Source: Gari tellinella
Lineage: Eukaryota > Mollusca > Bivalvia > Cardiida > Psammobiidae
Length of the DNA: 64,000 nucleotides
Reading direction: 5' to 3'
Assembly: GCA_922989275.2 (NCBI GenBank)
Contig: OV277862.1
Coordinates: 47,021,786-47,085,785, forward strand
Shown here: in pieces, positions 21,925-32,958 of the stretch
How the letters are laid out: each line of letters starts with the position of its first letter
How positions within the stretch are numbered: position 1 is the first letter of the stretch
Translations under genes and position numbers: made by a program
The notes under the pieces: generated by a model
What the model was told of the DNA's origin: nothing
Database searches by the model: none
What the model saw: only the letters and a program-made list of their open reading frames with translations

Positions 21925-22022
21925 ATGTCTTTAAGAGATCGACTTATCGAAATTCAACTTATGAAATACTGGTACGATCGATTTAACCGAGTTCGAAGTA
22001 TCGAGTTTCGATTATATATATA
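21925..22022. mobile_element. Family I MITE, right part
   Basis: GAGATCGACTTATCGAAATT, CGATCGATTTAACCGAGTTC and GTATCGAGTTTCGATTATA match the right half of the copy at 31356-31552. Confidence 0.6.
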
Positions 22023-22490
22023 TTTTAAATGCATGAAAGAGTACATGCACTACAACAGGAGAGTAATTACATTTCTCATTACAATGGAAAATCTTATAAT
22101 ATGTTTGCGTGTTTTAGTAATAGGGATTTAAATAGTAAACAGACACGGTGTGATTCACCTCAAACATGCTACATTTGTACTGTTGGAATCGTTTTATATA
22201 ATACAAATAGATTGGATCAAGTTGACACATACCGTTATTCGGTTAATCGGCATCTGATCTGAATTTAAGCTGTTTGATATTCTGAACATATTCTCCATCG
22301 GAAATGGCGTATAGATATTAACTAGATCTATGATCCCTGTGCAGACAAATTTTGCAAACCTCCAAAATGGTTAAAAGACAGAATTAAATTTTGTCTACGT
22401 CACAGTTATATTGTTCGATAATTGATGGCAAGCACGTGTCTAACATGTGAGCTTAAACCTTAAGATTGCTACAGAACATAATGGTCATCT

Positions 22491-22742
22491 TTAACCCATT
22501 ATCCCCTGGAACTTCTAATGGAAAATTCCAGTTTGCAATAAAAGCTGGTCCATTTTAGACTATTGAGGGTTGTTTTATTGTAATAATTTGCAAAATGCCA
22601 AACAGTGAAGTCTCTGATCAGAGGGCTCCTGCAGGAGCCCTCTGATCAGAGACTTCACTGTTTGCATAGGACAAGCGTACCATTCACAGGTACACATTTG
22701 GTAAAAGACGCATATATGCGTCACTAGGGCTCAATGAGTTAA
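22491..22742. mobile_element. P3 TTAA MITE, complete
   Basis: 252 bp with TTAA at both ends (TTAACCCATTATCCCC ... GGGCTCAATGAGTTAA). The core AACAGTGAAGTCTCTGATCA ... GGGCTCCTGCAGGAGCCC is a perfect palindrome, with both arms carrying the same AAGTCTCTG variant. Confidence 0.88.
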
Positions 22743-22845
22743 AACAAGTGTTGTCTACATCAATCTAAAATGTTGATTTTCTACAATATATTATAAAATA
22801 CAATCAGAATATTAAATAAGTTTGTTTCCAGATGAGACGTCAACT

Positions 22846-23095
22846 TACAGTGGAGAAAACGTTATTCTTTCCCAATAAATGCGTTTACCCTAAAAATATT
22901 ATGTTCACTGCAAACAGTTTAGAGCCAGATCAGACGCCGGGTAACCCGGCGTCTGATCAGGCTCCAAACTGTTTGCCACCAAGATAAAGATGAATTATCA
23001 GAATTGTCAAAAAGTTGTATTTTTCTACGTTGTAGTGTTTTGCGTTTGCATACGTTTGCATTCAAACGGGAAAGAATAACAGATTCTCCAATGTA
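22846..23095. mobile_element. Family A MITE, complete
   Basis: Exactly 250 bp with TA at each end; right terminus CTCCAATGTA has one change. The core at 22911-22977 has a CGCCGGGTAACCCGGCG tip. Confidence 0.88.
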
Positions 23096-23144
23096 ATAGA
23101 GAGGTTTACTGTATTAGCAAACGGGAGCTCTCTGTTTAAGGCCT

Positions 23145-23276
23145 ACAAACTGTTTGCCACCAAGATAAAGATGAATTATCAGAATTGTCAAAAAGTTGTA
23201 TTTTTCTACGTTTTAGTGTTTTGCGTTTGCGTACGTTTGCGTTTAAACGGGAAAGAATAACAGATTCTCCACTGTA
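23145..23276. mobile_element. Family A MITE, right half only
   Basis: CAAACTGTTTGCCACCAAGA to CTCCACTGTA duplicates the right half of the neighbour with very few differences. The short linker (23096-23144) contains AGAGAGGTTTACTGTA, a P4 right end. Confidence 0.8.
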
Positions 23277-23494
23277 TAACCTGTCTGCAAAAGTTACAGG
23301 TTACTGCCCGCAGCGTGCAGACTGTAGAGGATTGAATGCACTCCTTCGTAAGAGTACTTCGCCAGATTGATCCCAATCCGCGTTGTACTTTGAATTTTCA
23401 TTATATCCTCGGAAAATATCAACTTATTACTGTAATGGTTTCTAATTAAAAGCTATTTGCTTAAGGTGCATTGGGTTTATGGAAAGAAAGTATG

Positions 23495-23600
23495 CAAACT
23501 TCGATATCTGGAATCAAGTTAAAATCGAACATAATACCGGTAATTAACCTAACCTCAAAGTTAAATCGTGACTAAAGCACTTTTAACTTTAAGATATAGA
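23495..23600. mobile_element. Family I MITE, fragment
   Basis: GCAAACTTCGATATCTGGAA and AAAATCGAACATAATACC only. Confidence 0.45.
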
Positions 23601-23871
23601 TATTTTCGACTTTTAAAGCAACTCCCAACCAAATGGTGTACATGTAATTAAAATGCTCAAATAAAAGCAAATGCGAAGCATTATCGTGCATCTGGCATAA
23701 AAAATATGATCAAGCTAAAAGCATCCTCAAGAAAAGCCGCCAGTTTTTAGATAAAATCCATCGCCGCCCCATCACTAAAAAGTGAAGTACATGTAGTTTA
23801 AATCGATCGCCGAGAAATGAATAGCCCGCTGAGCTCATAGGCATTCGGCCCGTAGGCTATGACACTACCCC

Positions 23872-24462
23872 CAGCTGCTACCCCCTCCACCACCACCAAA
23901 CGTGGATAAAATACCCTAAAATCTATCCATACATTCAATAATCATCATAAAAGAACATTTCCTGAAGTTTCATGAAATGTTTAAAAAATTAATTTTTTTT
24001 GCTAATTTTTAAGTAAAATAGATCTAGAGTCTAGTACTATTTTACTTATAAAATAATTATGGGCGCAAATGCACTTGTTAATCGCTGAATGACGAACAAG
24101 TCCAAAATTTCAGGTGGACGAATAATGGCGCACACGGTCCCAATCGAACTTTTTATTTCTTCACTTGTGCTCGTGTCTTGCTTGGGCTGTGAGCTAATTT
24201 TCTTTGAACATAACTGTTAAATGTAAATAATAAGCCATCATTTGTCAAAATCGGCCCAAAAATGAAAAGGTTGGGAAGTTGATGGCTCTGAATTCACATC
24301 CACCTATTCGTTGTATACATACATGATACGAAAAAACACCTTTTTTTAAAAACTTCTTGAAACTTCTTGAAACATTTGTGAAGGATGTTTGTTGAACATA
24401 TGGATGTGTTTTGACTCATTTTGAAATATTTATGGGGGTAGTAGCTGGGGGGGGGGGGGGGG
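23872..24462. mobile_element. Inverted-terminal element CCCCCAGCTGCTACCCCC
   Basis: CTACCCCCAGCTGCTACCCC at the left pairs with GGGGGTAGTAGCTGGGGGG at the right. A small stem AAGTAAAATAG...TATTTTACTT lies near 24010-24050, and TGAAACTTCTTGAAACATTT on the right mirrors TGAAGTTTCATGAAATGTTT on the left. No ORF. Confidence 0.6.
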
Positions 24463-24530
24463 GTCATAGTTTACGCGCCGAAAACCTGTGGCCGAGCTCA
24501 ATCGGTTCAGCGGTGTACCTTAAAGACATT

Positions 24531-25440
24531 TCCTCAGTACTTTGATGGACTACCCCTCCCCCAATTGTTCTCGATAAGCGTGAAAGTAACTGTGAAGCAG
24601 GAGCAAAGTGTGCCCAGCCACTGTCACCAATCTCAAGTTGTCTAGAGAGGCCCTGCATACTCACACTCAATAGGATTTTCAATGGCTTATACTAATCAAA
24701 CTATTAATTATATAGTGCGGGCCTCACGTGAGACGCTTCAATAGTTCACAGTAATGCAGGTATACATGAAAATCATGCTTTTCGCAAGAGAACTGCCTGT
24801 ATAGGATTATCACCGAAAGCAGGTCAGGAAACGTCTTTAAAGACATTTCCTCAGTCCTTTGAAGCACTCCTCCTCATTGTTCTCATCAGGTGTGAAAGTA
24901 ACTGTAAAAGCATTGGACTTGTGCGCAAAATTTTATCTTGTCGACAGATGCCCTGACAAACTCATACTCAAGGGGGGTGGGGGAGGGGTTTCAAACCAAA
25001 TCATCAAATATAAGAGGTGGGCGTCACATGAGACGATTTACTGTGTGTAGGCATAGACAATAATACAGTAAGAGCTCGTGCAGCACAAGATTTTAACTGG
25101 ATAGGTGTAATAACGGAAAGATTTTAAAGACATTTCCTGACCTACTTTCGGTGATATCACCTATCCAGGCATTCCCCCATGAAATACTCATGGGTCTTGT
25201 GCACATGCCAAAAGCATAGAACCACTGAAGCGTCTCATGTGAGGCCCGACTTTTATATTTAATAGTTTGGCTAGATAAAATCATTGACAAACCTCTAGCG
25301 TATGAGTTTGTATGGGCCTCACCAGGTAAACTAAGATTGGTGAAGATTATGCTGCATGCTTTTCCAGTTACTTTCACGCCTATCGAGAACTATGTGGGGA
25401 GGGGGTAGTCCATCAATGGACTGAGGAAATGTCTCTAAGT
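24531..25440. repeat. Inverted pair of family J repeats
   Basis: AAGACATTTCCTCAGT at 24523 and 24840 and its complement ACTGAGGAAATGTCT at 25420 bracket shared blocks: GTGAAAGTAACTGT / TTACTTTCACGCC, GGGCCTCACGTGAGACG / CGTCTCATGTGAGGCCC. The arrangement is roughly two direct copies and one or two inverted copies. Function unknown. Confidence 0.6.
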
Positions 25441-25549
25441 TTCATTTCTGTTGCCGCATGGTTCGAATCACACCAGAGCTAAAAATACATATAGAACCAC
25501 GGGTAATTTGAACTCAAACGAGTTCGAGACATCGAGGCTCGACTGTACT

Positions 25550-26072
25550 ACTGTAACAGTATTCCCTTTCTACAAAAACACCCAATGGGAGACAACGATT
25601 GTGTGTTGTTCGGAGGGGAGTTGTTATAGGGAGAGACATTGGCTAACATATGTAAACAGCTGATATCCAGGTCAGATGCGTGTAAATTTTAATATTGCAG
25701 CGGTGAAAATGTTAGATATAACTGTCTTGTTTTGGGAACAGCGACATTATTGTGTTTTTAGGGAATCGTTGTTGGGAGGAAGAACTATAGCTTGTAGTCA
25801 GATCAAACGCTGAGTTACCATTGTAAAGATTCAAGATGCATGTTGCCAAGACCTTGTATTTGTAATTTACTACTTGGACTATGTAGATCCTGATCTGCTG
25901 TTTTTCTCAAAGTTATAAGCATATGTAGCAGCGGCCTGTTTCGCGGTGTTTGATCTCGATTCAAGCTGTTTGCAAATGTAAGCCAAGTCTAAATGTTGCC
26001 TCCCTATAACAATACCCTCCAAACAACTTTTTGTCTCTCATTGGGTGTTGTTGCGTGAGGGAGCACTGTACC
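25550..26072. mobile_element. Family E MITE, rearranged
   Basis: The left part reads CTGTAACAGTATTCCCTTTC and TGTGTTGTTCGGAGGGG; the right part reads GCCTCCCTATAACAATACCC and ends GTGAGGGAGCACTGTA. The core is broken (GCTGATATCCAGGTCAGATG at 25660, GCGGTGTTTGATCTCGATTC at 25945), with ~250 bp of other sequence between. Confidence 0.6.
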
Positions 26073-26252
26073 ATCCAATACGGCTGTCTGAACCTCACAG
26101 CGTGGGCATATGTACTGTAGATCAGGTCTGGGTGATCCCTTAATTCCACTGTATTTCTGGTGGATTCGCCTTGAGCAGTTTGTGCAGGCGATAGAATTTC
26201 CGACCATTCCGCTGAGGCACACTGCACAAGGGATTTTTGCCACAGGCACCAA
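26073..26252 (-). pseudogene. Zinc-finger (PHD-like) fragment of a LINE ORF2
   Basis: The minus strand reads PCAVCLSGMVGNSIACTNC, then RRIHQKYSGIKG and YICPRCEVQTAV. This CxxC-CxxC-H-CxxC pattern with IQCTxCxxWxHxxCSGIKG-like spacing is the small finger found between endonuclease and RT regions in some invertebrate non-LTR retrotransposons. About 60 codons survive, cut on one side by family E sequence. Confidence 0.65.
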
Positions 26253-26427
26253 GTTTATAAAGCTTTTGAGTTGAGGCTGAAGTCATTCTCAAGGATTTGA
26301 TTGGTCAGATTTGAGCCTAGGCTCAAATCTGACCAATCAAATGCTTTAGAATGACTAGGTTCACATCTGACCAATCAAATGCTTGAGAACGACTTCAGCC
26401 TCAAACCAAAAGCTTTATAACCTTGGG
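26249..26427. mobile_element. CCAATCA-rich palindrome
   Basis: CCAAGTTTATAAAGCTTTTG at the left mirrors CAAAAGCTTTATAACCTTGG at the right. GATTTGATTGGTCAGATTTG pairs with two CCAATCAAATGC copies; the tip is GAGCCTAGGCTC. The element holds three ATTGG/CCAAT boxes. A half copy is at 15928. Confidence 0.75.
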
Positions 26428-26700
26428 GAGCGAGACGAGGTTTGGACAAGACCTCATTACCTTGGCTTTGCTCATGTTGGCTGTGAGTCCTTTCTTTTCC
26501 ATTACTGACTTGCAGGTTAACTCGTTGAACCCTAGCCACCCATATATGGGTCATTTGCAAACAGTGTACATGTGAGAAATACACTTGTCCTATGCAAACA
26601 GTGTAGACCCTGATCAGAGGGCTCCTTAAGGAGCCCTCTGATCAGGGTCTACACTGTTTGTCATTTTGACATATATTGTAAATACCAACCCTTAAAAGTA

Positions 26701-27833
26701 AACAAGAGGGCCATGGCCCACAAGTCGCTCACCTGAGAACATTGTACCTAAGCTGACTGGGCAAGACAATATTGTGATATATATAGGTTTTAAGGGTTTT
26801 CCTATATAAGTCTATATAAAACTGATAAGCACCAGGGCGGGGCCAAATTTGATCAAGGGGTCATAATTTGAACAATCTTGGTAGAACCATAAGGCAAAGC
26901 TACAGGTCAAATATCAATGATCTCGGCGTTACAGTTTGCAGAGAAGAAGATTTTTATAGGTTTTCCTATGAAAAACTAATAAGCCTGAGGGTGGATCTTT
27001 TTTTGGCCGGGGTCAAAATTTGAACAATGTTGGTAGAGGATTACAAGGCAAAGCTATGTGACAACTATTAAAGAACTGGGCCTTATAGTTTCAGAGAAGA
27101 TTGTTAAAGGTTTTCCTATATAAGTCTATGTTAAACTGATAAGAACCTGAGCGGGGCCAATTTTGACCTGGGGGTCATAATTTGAACAATCTAGGTAGAG
27201 GACCATAAGGCAAAGCTACATGTAAAATATTAATGATTTAGGCCTTACAGTTTCAGTGAAGAAGATTTTTATAGATTTTCCTATATAAGTCCTATATAAG
27301 TCTATGTAAAACTGATAAGCCCCAGGGCGGGGCCAATTTTGACCCAGGGTCATTATTTGAACAATCTAGGTAGAGGACCATAGGGCAAACCTACATGTCA
27401 AATATTAATGATTTATGTCATACAGTTTCAGAGAAGAAGATTTTCAAAGGTTTTCCTAAGAATAACTGATAAGCCCAAAGGCGGGGCCATTTTTGGCCCC
27501 AGGGTCAAAATTTGAACAATCTTGGTTGAAGATCGTTAGATTATGATACATACCAAATATCAAACGTCTGGGCTTTTTGGTTTCTGAGAAGAAGATTTTT
27601 AAAGATTTTCTTATGCATTAAAAGTTGTCTACACGGTCATGTTAGAAAATCTGGTCCCAAAGCAAGGGGAATAACTCTAGCTACAAACCTTGAACAAGAG
27701 TTCCTTCCCCCTTGTCACTGATGCTTCTGACAAAGTTTGGTTGAAATCGGGAAAGTGGTGTCTGAGGAGATGTTGTTTGAAAATGTGGACGGACGACGGA
27801 CAAAGAGCGGTCACAATAGCTCAGGTGAGCTAA
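26701..27833 (+). mobile_element. HINE-like element 1 with tandem repeats
   Basis: 5' end AACAAGAGGGCCATGGCCC (hairpin GGGCC/GGCCC) then GCTCACCTGAG. The middle has about six ~165-bp tandem units (GTTTTCCTATATAAGTCTAT, CTGATAAGCCC, GGGCGGGGCCA, AATTTGAACAATCTTGGTAG, CAGTTTCAGAGAAGAAGA). The 3' part has GGACGGACGACGGAC and ends AGCTCAGGTGAGCTAA. Layout (5' subterminal motif, central tandem repeats, 3' hairpin) is that of non-autonomous Helentron-type elements (HINEs); this class assignment is inference. Confidence 0.8.
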
Positions 27834-29410
27834 CAAGAGGGCCATGACCCACAAGTCGCTCACCTGAGAACATTGTATCTAAGCTGACTGGGCAAGACAA
27901 TATTGTGATATATATAGCTATAAAAAGATTTTAAAGGATTTCCTATATAAGTCTATATAAAACTGATAAGCCCCGGGGCGGGCCAAATATGATCAAGGGG
28001 TCATAATTTGAACAATCTTGGTAGAGGACCATAAGGCAAAGCTACATGTCAAATATAAATGATCTGGGCAGTATACAGTTTCAGAGAAGAAGAATTTTAG
28101 AGGTTTTCCTTTGAAAAACTAATAAGCCCAAGGGCGGGGCCATTTTTGGCCCGGGGTCATAATTTTACCAATCTTGGTAGAGGACCATAAGCTGAAGCTA
28201 TGTGTCAAATAATAAAGATCTGGGCCTTACAGTTTCAGAGAAGTAGATTTTTGAAGGTTTTCCTATATTAAGTCTATGTAAAACTGATAAGCCCCGGGAT
28301 GGGACCATTTTTGGCCCAGGGGTCATAATTTGAACAATCTTGGTAGAGAACCATAAGGCAAATCTATATGTAAAATTTTAAAGATCTGGGCCTTATAGTT
28401 TCAGAGAAGAAGATTTTTAAAGGTTTTCCTATATAAGCCTATGTAAAACTGATAAGCCCCAGGGCGGGGCCAATTTTGACCCAGGGGTAAAAATTTGAAC
28501 AGTCTTGGTAGAGGACTATAACACAAAGCTACATGTCAAATATAAATGATCTGGGCCTTACGGTTTCAGAGAAGAAGATTTTTAAAGGTTTTCCCATGAA
28601 AAGATGATAAGCCCGAGGGCGGGGCCATTTTTGGCCCAGGAGTCATAATTTGAACAATCTTGGTAGAGAACCATAAGGCAAAGCTATATGTAAAATTTTA
28701 AAGATCTGGGCCTTACAGTTTCAGAGTCTAAGATTTTTAAAGGTTTTCCTATACAAGTCTATGTAAAACTGATAAGCCCCGGGGTGGGGCCAAATTTGAC
28801 CCAGGGGTCATAATTTGAACAATCTTGGTAGAGGACCATAACACAAAGCTACATGTCAAATATTAATGATCTAGGCCAAACAGTTTCAGAGAAGAAGATT
28901 TTCAAAGGTTTTCCTAAGAACAAGAGGGCCATGGCCCTAAATTCGCTCACCTGAGGACATTGAAGTTTGTACCTAAGTTGACTGGGCAAGACAACATTTT
29001 AATATAACTATAAATGGAGTTATCTTCCAGACAAGAAAACATGACAAAAGTGAATTTTGTTGCCAAGCTTATGACCCTTATCCATGACACATCCTCTTAT
29101 CAAGCTATTTTTATTTCCAATAAATGATAATTATTTCACTAGCGTCAGCAGAACTGGAATTATTTTCCTGTCAATAAAATATGACAAAGGGGAAAAACTA
29201 AATATTGCTGCCCTTGTGCATGGCATTTTCTCTCATCAGTTTCTTTCCATACATAAAATGTCATTACAATAGCATCAGTAGAACTGAAGTTGTCTTCTTG
29301 ACAAGAAAATATCACAAAGGGAAATAACTCAAAAAACAATGATGTCAGAGTTATGGCCTTTGCAAATGGCACTTCCTCTCATCAGGCTCTTTCCAAATAG
29401 GCAATTTCAT

Positions 29411-29818
29411 TTTACCCATTACCCCATAGCATGTTTCTAGTTTTGAAAATAGGTGGCCACCTAAAGCAGGTTGAAAGTAAAGCAGAATGTGTCTTAACCC
29501 TTAGCCTGCCACTCACGACTATAGCTTTATATGCAAACAGCTTGGATCCGGATTAGACGCCGAGTAACTCGGCGTCTCATCCGGATCCAAGCTGTTTGAC
29601 ACTCAGACAACATTTTCAGCAATTTTGAGCAACTTTGAAACTTGAAGCAGACGAGAAATATAGCAGACGACAATTTATTTGGCGGGCTAAGGGTTAATGC
29701 ACACTTTGCTTTACTTTCGCATCTTACATTTTCATGACTGTTTAAAGTGGAATTATTTTCTTAAGTAGAGGAATAAATCAAAGGCCTAAAAATGCACATT
29801 TATGGGATAATGGGTTAA
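29411..29818. mobile_element. P2 TTAA MITE with P1b inside
   Basis: TTTACCCATTACCCCATAGC at the left and ATGGGATAATGGGTTAA at the right. Its core, AAAGCAGGTTGAAAGTAAAG ... TTTGCTTTACTTTCG, is opened at its central TTAA by the P1b element. Confidence 0.88.
29494..29697. mobile_element. P1b TTAA MITE at the dyad of a P2 core
   Basis: TTAACCCTTAGCCTGCCACT to GGCGGGCTAAGGGTTAA, 204 bp including both TTAA copies. The core at 29531-29600 is a palindrome, GGATCCGGATTAGACGCCGA with CTCGGCGTCTCATCCGGATC. It is followed by GAAGCAGACGAG and GCAGACGACAATTTATT. The flanks GCAGAATGTGTC and TGCACACTTTGC are the two sides of the P2 tip. Confidence 0.9.
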
Positions 29819-30205
29819 CAAACGTCAGTATATGGGGGGAAAGGGTTGAATCCTGGACAAGAAAAAATGAAAAGACATACAGATAACTCTGACAAAACCA
29901 ATATTAAACACATGTATAAATATGGCATAAGACATAATTACATAACTGTCAGTGGATCACTTCCAGATCCTGTTTCTCTAAGTATGAAGCAGACTGAACC
30001 ATATCTAAACTTTAGCAGACAACATGTTCAGCTGATCATGACCAGTTCTGTGATACCCCCTACCAGTTGCATAATATTTGACCTCAGTGGCTGTAGCTCT
30101 GGGGCTTACCCTTACCAGACTGAAATGATGTCTGCTTAAAACCTACTGTATGTGAAAAGTGTACAAAAAAACAATTTAGAAAATGTTAAGTTGGTAAATG
30201 AGTGG

Positions 30206-30276
30206 CAAATAGGTTGGATCCAGATTAGATGTAGCATTATGATTATGTTGCATCTGATCTGGATCCAAAATGTTTG
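30206..30276. repeat. Palindromic core in element 3
   Basis: GGCAAATAGGTTGGATCCAG ... GTTGCATCTGATCTGGATCC with a GTAGCATTATGATTATG tip; AT-shifted variant of the P1 core. Confidence 0.65.
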
Positions 30277-31355
30277 CAAATATTGGCTATTTGCCCTATA
30301 TTAAGAGTAACTCAGGTAAAATACAGTTCTGCTTTTGCTTCATCAAAAATACTGTGAAACCTGCCTAGAGCAGCACTTAAACTGCGCAGGGTGGCGTCAA
30401 GTGTGACCCTAGGGATTTCATTTTAACAAACTATAGAGGGATCGACCAGGAGATTCTACTGTAAAAATATCAAAGCTTAGGGCCTAGTAGTTTTTAGCAA
30501 GAAGATTTTTAAAGTTTTTTGCTTTTTTGCTTTTTCAAGCAGAGTTTTTGCTTTTTCTCTTTCATTTGAACAACTTCTGTAGAGAAGCATCCAAGGAACA
30601 TCATGAGCAGTTTGAATCCGCCCTACAATCCCCGGGTTCAGAGGAGATGTCGTTTGAAGTAAAAGTGAACGGACAGACGGACAGACGTACTACGGACGGT
30701 GAGCGGTCACAATAGCTCACCTTGAGCCTTTGGCTCAGGTGAGCTAAAAACTGATAAGCCCCAGGGCGGGGCCATTTTTGGCCCATGGGTCAAAATTTAA
30801 ACAATGTTGATAGAAGATCATTAGGTTATGATACATACCAAATATCAAAGGTCTGGGCCCTTTGGTTTCTGAGAATAAGATTTTTAAAGATTTTCTTATG
30901 CATTAAAAGTTGTCTATACGATCATGTTAGAAAATCTAGTCCCACAGCAAGGGGAATAACTCTAGCCAAAACTTTGAACAAGATTTCGTTCCCCCTTGTC
31001 ACTTAAGGTTCTGATAAAGTTTGGTTGAAATCGGGTCAGTGGTTTCAGAGGAGATGTTGTTTGAAAATGTGAACGGACGACGGACGCCAGACGGAATGGG
31101 ATCACAATAGCTCACCTAAGGCTCAGGTGAGCTAAAAATGGACTAGACTAAATCGAAAGTTAAAATTGTCCATTTTAGGTTTCAGGGAGGAAAGGGTTAA
31201 ATAGTATGGTAGGTAAACAAATACAACAGGTGGAATCTAGTTTAAGTTTAATGATCTGCCCAAATGTGTATATACAATGAGAGCACTTTAAATTTAGTAT
31301 GACAATGACAAAGCATGTACATGTATTATGAGGCATTGAAAGAAGTAGGAATTAG

Positions 31356-31552
31356 TCAAAACTCGATAATTCGAACTCACGTTAGTTCGAACATACACAT
31401 ATTTCAAAGTTAAAACGTGGCCTAGCCACGTTTTAACTTTACACTACGGATATGTTCGACTTAAGCGAGATCGACTTATCAAATATCAAGTTATGAATAA
31501 CTGGTAGGATCGATTTAAGCGAGTTGGAAGTATCGAGTTTCGACTGTATAAT
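31356..31552. mobile_element. Family I MITE
   Basis: Left AAACTCGATAATTCGAACTC and right GAGTTGGAAGTATCGAGTTT plus CGACTGTA. The centre is a perfect stem, AAAGTTAAAACGTGGCCTAG with CCACGTTTTAACTTT. Confidence 0.75.
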
Positions 31553-31604
31553 TGATCATTGTCTGCATGAACATCAACCTATTCACTGGCTTGTTCCCCT
31601 GTTT

Positions 31605-31910
31605 GCAAACAGTTTAGATCCTGTGGTCCGTTTCATAAAACTTTGTACGACCAAAAACGGTCGTAAGTCAAAACTTTAAAATACATAAAATTTCTGATTT
31701 CTCTATCTAATCTGGTCTTGTGACATCTCTTTGGAATCGTCTTTTCAAGACAATTCCAAAGAGATGTCAAAAGACAGGATTAGATGAAGAAATATAATAA
31801 TTGAGACTTTTATAATCTGACTTACAACATTTGTCTTACAAAGTTTTATGAAACGGGCCCCAGCCCCTGATCAGATTCTGCGTCTGATAGGGATCCAACC
31901 TGTTTGAAAC
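31605..31910. repeat. P1-type core split by a C element
   Basis: GCAAACAGTTTAGATCCTG at 31605 and CCTGATCAGATTCTGCGTCT ... CCAACCTGTTTG at 31865 are the two parts of one core. The C element at 31625-31861 lies between them. Confidence 0.8.
31625..31861. mobile_element. C-family MITE
   Basis: GGTCCGTTTCATAAAACTTT at the left, AAAGTTTTATGAAACGGGCC at the right, central stem GGAATCGTCTTTTCAAGAC. Confidence 0.85.
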
Positions 31911-32154
31911 TCATTTCAGTATTAGAAATAAAAGCAGACAGCAGTTGTTCAAGGCAGATAACATCACACCAAAGAAGGGTTACAGCATTAACTGCTAGTA
32001 TTTGAAATAATATCCTGACATGTACATGTAGTAATTACAGCTCTCTATTACAACCACTTAAAAGAACGTTCATTGATTGTATCAAAGACAGGTGACAGTT
32101 CAAAGTACAATGAAACGAAAACAAATCTTTCCTTTCACCTTGCTTTAACCCTTT

Positions 32155-32395
32155 CCTCCCTGAAACTTTAAATTGAAAATTCCAGTTTCCATTTTAGTCT
32201 AGTCCATTTCTGACTTTTAATGGTTGTTTTTGTCAACGTTTGGCATTATGACAAACAGTGAAGACCCTGATCAGAGGGCTCCTTTCGGAGCCCTCTGATC
32301 TGGGTCATCACTGTTTGCACAGGACAAGTGTACTATATACATGTACACTGTTTAAAAAAGACGCCTATAAGCGGGACTAGGGTTCAAAGGGTTAA
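32155..32395. mobile_element. P3 TTAA MITE, complete
   Basis: TTAACCCTTTCCTCCCTGAA to CTAGGGTTCAAAGGGTTAA. The core's tip is GGGCTCCTTTCGGAGCCC and outer arms are CAAACAGTGAAGACCCTGAT and ATCTGGGTCATCACTGTTTG. Confidence 0.88.
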
Positions 32396-32405
32396 ACAGC
32401 CACAT

Positions 32406-32462
32406 GCCTTAGTCATCTAATAATACAATTTAGTGGTCATAATAGAAGGGTTTTACTGTATA
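32406..32462. mobile_element. P4 right-end fragment
   Basis: AATTTAGTGGTCATAATAGA followed by AGGGTTTTACTGTA matches the right end of P4 elements. Confidence 0.65.
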
Positions 32463-32516
32463 TTTATATTTCATTATCTTGAATAAGCTAGCTGTGATTC
32501 ACATGATCATGCAGTC

Positions 32517-32730
32517 TTAACCCTTAGCCCGCCAAATAAATTGTCGTCTGCTATATTTCTCGTCTGCTTCAAGTTTCAAAGTGCTTCTAAGTTGCTCAAA
32601 ATTGCTGAAAATGTTGTCCGAGTGTCAAGCAGCTTGGATCCGGATGAGACGCCGAGTTACTCGGCGTCTCATCCGGATCCAAGCTGTTTGCATATGGAGC
32701 TATAGTCGTGAGTGGCAGGCTAAGGGTTAA
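32517..32730. mobile_element. P1b TTAA MITE, complete
   Basis: TTAACCCTTAGCCCGCC to GGCTAAGGGTTAA, opposite in orientation to the copy at 29494. The core at 32623-32692 is a perfect palindrome carrying GCTTGGATCCGGATGAGACG on one arm and the exact complement on the other. Confidence 0.9.
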
Positions 32731-32786
32731 TAGTTGAATAAAGATATATATAAGATTTGATTTCACATCCTAGCAGACTGTAGTTA

Positions 32787-32958
32787 ACCCATTACCCCAT
32801 AAATACACCTTTTTATGTCATTAATTTATTCCTCCATTGAAGAAAATAGTTTCATTTTATAGAGTTAAGGATATGAATTATAAGAAATATTTTCTTTATC
32901 CTAGATGGTAGCTTAAAGCAGGTTGAAAGTAAAGTACAATTCGCCTTAAGATTAGGGT
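32787..32958. mobile_element. P2 MITE, truncated
   Basis: TTAACCCATTACCCCATAAA and GGTAGCTTAAAGCAGGTTGA to CGCCTTAAG. At the dyad it runs into TTAGGGTTTGCACTGTTTGC, a P3 fragment, so a deletion or template switch joined two families. Confidence 0.75.

Larger units (their letters stand above)
28920..30747 (+). mobile_element. HINE-like element 3, inserted in element 2
   Basis: 5' end ACAAGAGGGCCATGGCCC, then CGCTCACCTGAGG; 3' end GAGCCTTTGGCTCAGGTGAG followed by CTAA. The interior differs from elements 1 and 2: two ~150-bp units with ATTTTCCTGTCAATAAAATA-like blocks rather than the GGGCGGGGCC unit. It carries the P2 element at 29411-29818 and a palindromic core at 30206-30276, and near the 3' end GAACGGACAGACGGACAGAC. 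Confidence 0.82.
27833..31135 (+). mobile_element. HINE-like element 2, split by element 3
   Basis: Starts ACAAGAGGGCCATGACCC directly after element 1 and has the same 165-bp units up to 28919 (TTTTCCTAAGA). It resumes at 30748 (AAACTGATAAGCCCC) and ends GGCTCAGGTGAGCTAA with a perfect 3' hairpin partner CTCACCTAAG. Before its end are GAACGGACGACGGACGCC blocks. Confidence 0.82.
26517..31199. mobile_element. P3 TTAA MITE carrying a 4.4-kb nest of insertions
   Basis: The left part is TTAACTCGTTGAACCCTAG, the core at 26585-26661 (perfect, tip GGGCTCCTTAAGGAGCCC) and AACCCTTAAAAGT. The right part resumes at 31136 as AAATGGACTAGACTAAATCG and ends GGGAGGAAAGGGTTAA. The uninterrupted relative at 34449-34699 has exactly these two parts adjacent, which fixes the insertion point. 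Confidence 0.88.

Noticed and set aside
25441..25510. GGTTCGAATC box suggestive of a tRNA T-loop
   Set aside because: No acceptor stem or anticodon arm could be folded around it.
27783..27860. Helitron ends of the classical TC...CTRR type
   Set aside because: A 3' hairpin and CTAA are present, but the 5' end is ACAAGAG rather than TC; the Helentron/HINE layout fits better.
29846..30139. 97-codon open frame inside HINE-like element 3
   Set aside because: No recognisable domain and no exon-like signals; inside a repeat interior.
26701..31135. CRISPR-like regular repeat arrays (also 39590-41830, 48800-49835)
   Set aside because: Units are 130-175 bp, diverged, without spacer structure, in eukaryotic DNA: minisatellites inside mobile elements.
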